The position numbers and the translations under genes are program-made. Positions 6,200 through 6,770 of a stretch of DNA of 6,770 nt are shown in pieces. Origin of the DNA: Bordetella parapertussis (GTDB lineage: Bacteria; Pseudomonadota; Gammaproteobacteria; Burkholderiales; SG8-41); the NCBI GenBank assembly GCA_945863085.1, contig CAMBCD010000151.1:1-6770 (forward strand), written 5' to 3'. Position 1 is the stretch's first letter. Each line of letters begins with the position of its first letter. The notes under the pieces are model-generated. The model was not told where the DNA came from, did not search any database, and saw only the letters and a list, made by a program, of their open reading frames with translations.

Positions 6200-6770
6200 G
6201 TTCTTTCCGGCGTGTGGAAAACGTGGGGAGGTGGATAACATTACCGCCCCGACCGTTTTCAATCCTCGCTGCTGCGACCGTCAGATGCTCGGTTGCATAC
6301 TTCGCGTAACGATCCACCATTACGCGGGACTTCCAGCCCCCCAGGTCCTTCAGTTCATCGCAAGACGTCCCCGCCTGACGATGCCATGACGCCCATGTAT
6401 GCCGGAGGTCATGGAACCGGAAATCTTCGATTCCTGCTTTCCTTAACACCGTATGCCATGCCGTATTGGTCAGTTCCCACCGGATGGGCTTCCCCCGGTA
6501 AGTGAAGCAATAGCGGGGATGCTGTCCAGCTTGGCCTTCCAGTACGGCGACTGCATCGCTGTTAAGCGGGACACCTCGCGGCGTTCCGTTCTTGGTCTGG
6601 TCTAACCAAGCCGTCTGACGTTCCAGATCGACGCGGTTCCATTCCAAGCCGGTAATCTCACGCGCACGGCACCCAGTCGCCAGCGCAAAACGCACGATAG
6701 CGGCAAGGTGAGTGGGGCAGACTGCAATCAACCGGTTGGCGTCCTCTCGGTTTAGCCAGCGGTCGCGCTC
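6186..6770 (-). CDS. Tyrosine recombinase/integrase, catalytic domain (N-terminus outside window)
   Basis: Site-specific recombinase of the phage-integrase family, expected to insert or excise the element lying to the right. The frame is open to the right edge; the TTG at 6731 is an internal Leu, since coding continues upstream as ERDRWLNREDANR. About 194 residues are visible, covering the catalytic domain. In fragment numbering the active-site set is complete: Arg35 (TGCRAREITGLEW), Lys60 (DQTKNGTPRGVPL), His120 and Arg123 (FHDLRHTWASW), Trp146 in place of the second His (LGGWKS) and Tyr155 (VDRYAKY). Nothing suggests inactivation, and a ~25-residue polar tail follows. The missing part would be the arm-type and core-binding domains. 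Its stop is 24 bp from the tRNA-Lys 3' end, facing the tRNA, as in islands that use the tRNA as attB. Which element family it serves cannot be told from this fragment. Confidence 0.93.
   Translation of the reverse strand, partial: ERDRWLNREDANRLIAVCPTHLAAIVRFALATGCRAREITGLEWNRVDLERQTAWLDQTKNGTPRGVPLNSDAVAVLEGQAGQHPRYCFTYRGKPIRWELTNTAWHTVLRKAGIEDFRFHDLRHTWASWHRQAGTSCDELKDLGGWKSRVMVDRYAKYATEHLTVAAARIENGRGGNVIHLPTFSTRRKEQRAS

Overview
The window looks like a GC-rich proteobacterial chromosome, most likely a betaproteobacterium or a related gammaproteobacterium. This rests on the Tol-Pal gene order, the queE-queC pair directly after cpoB, GC-rich codon use and the protein sequence style. No 16S or other phylogenetic marker is present, so the placement is approximate.

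Layout: positions 1-3365 hold the distal part of a tol-pal operon on the + strand: the 3' part of tolA (cut by the window edge), tolB, pal and cpoB (ybgF). Together these encode the periplasmic and outer-membrane part of the Tol-Pal machine, which couples inner-membrane energy to outer-membrane constriction at division. A clear intrinsic terminator (3373-3395) ends the block. Positions 3412-4796 hold queE and queC, consecutive enzymes making preQ0, the precursor of queuosine. After a short AT-rich gap with a perfect TATAAT and a stem-loop comes a YeeE/YedE (TsuA-like) membrane protein (4884-6011), probably a thiosulfate/sulfur-compound transporter.

Positions 6045-6161 carry a tRNA-Lys(UUU) gene with a well-formed sigma70-type promoter. 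It is followed by a stem-loop/terminator and, on the - strand, a tyrosine recombinase (6186 to the right edge, N-terminus missing). The integrase ends only 24 bp from the tRNA 3' end. That is the usual arrangement of an integrative element using the tRNA 3' end as its attachment site, so the right end of the window is probably the first few hundred bases of a genomic island or prophage whose cargo lies outside.

For the most part this is ordinary core genome. No undescribed system is visible. The points most worth a second look are the island boundary at tRNA-Lys next to tol-pal/queEC, the unusual cysteine set and own leader of the YeeE-like protein, and the SD-less GTG start of queE just behind a terminator.
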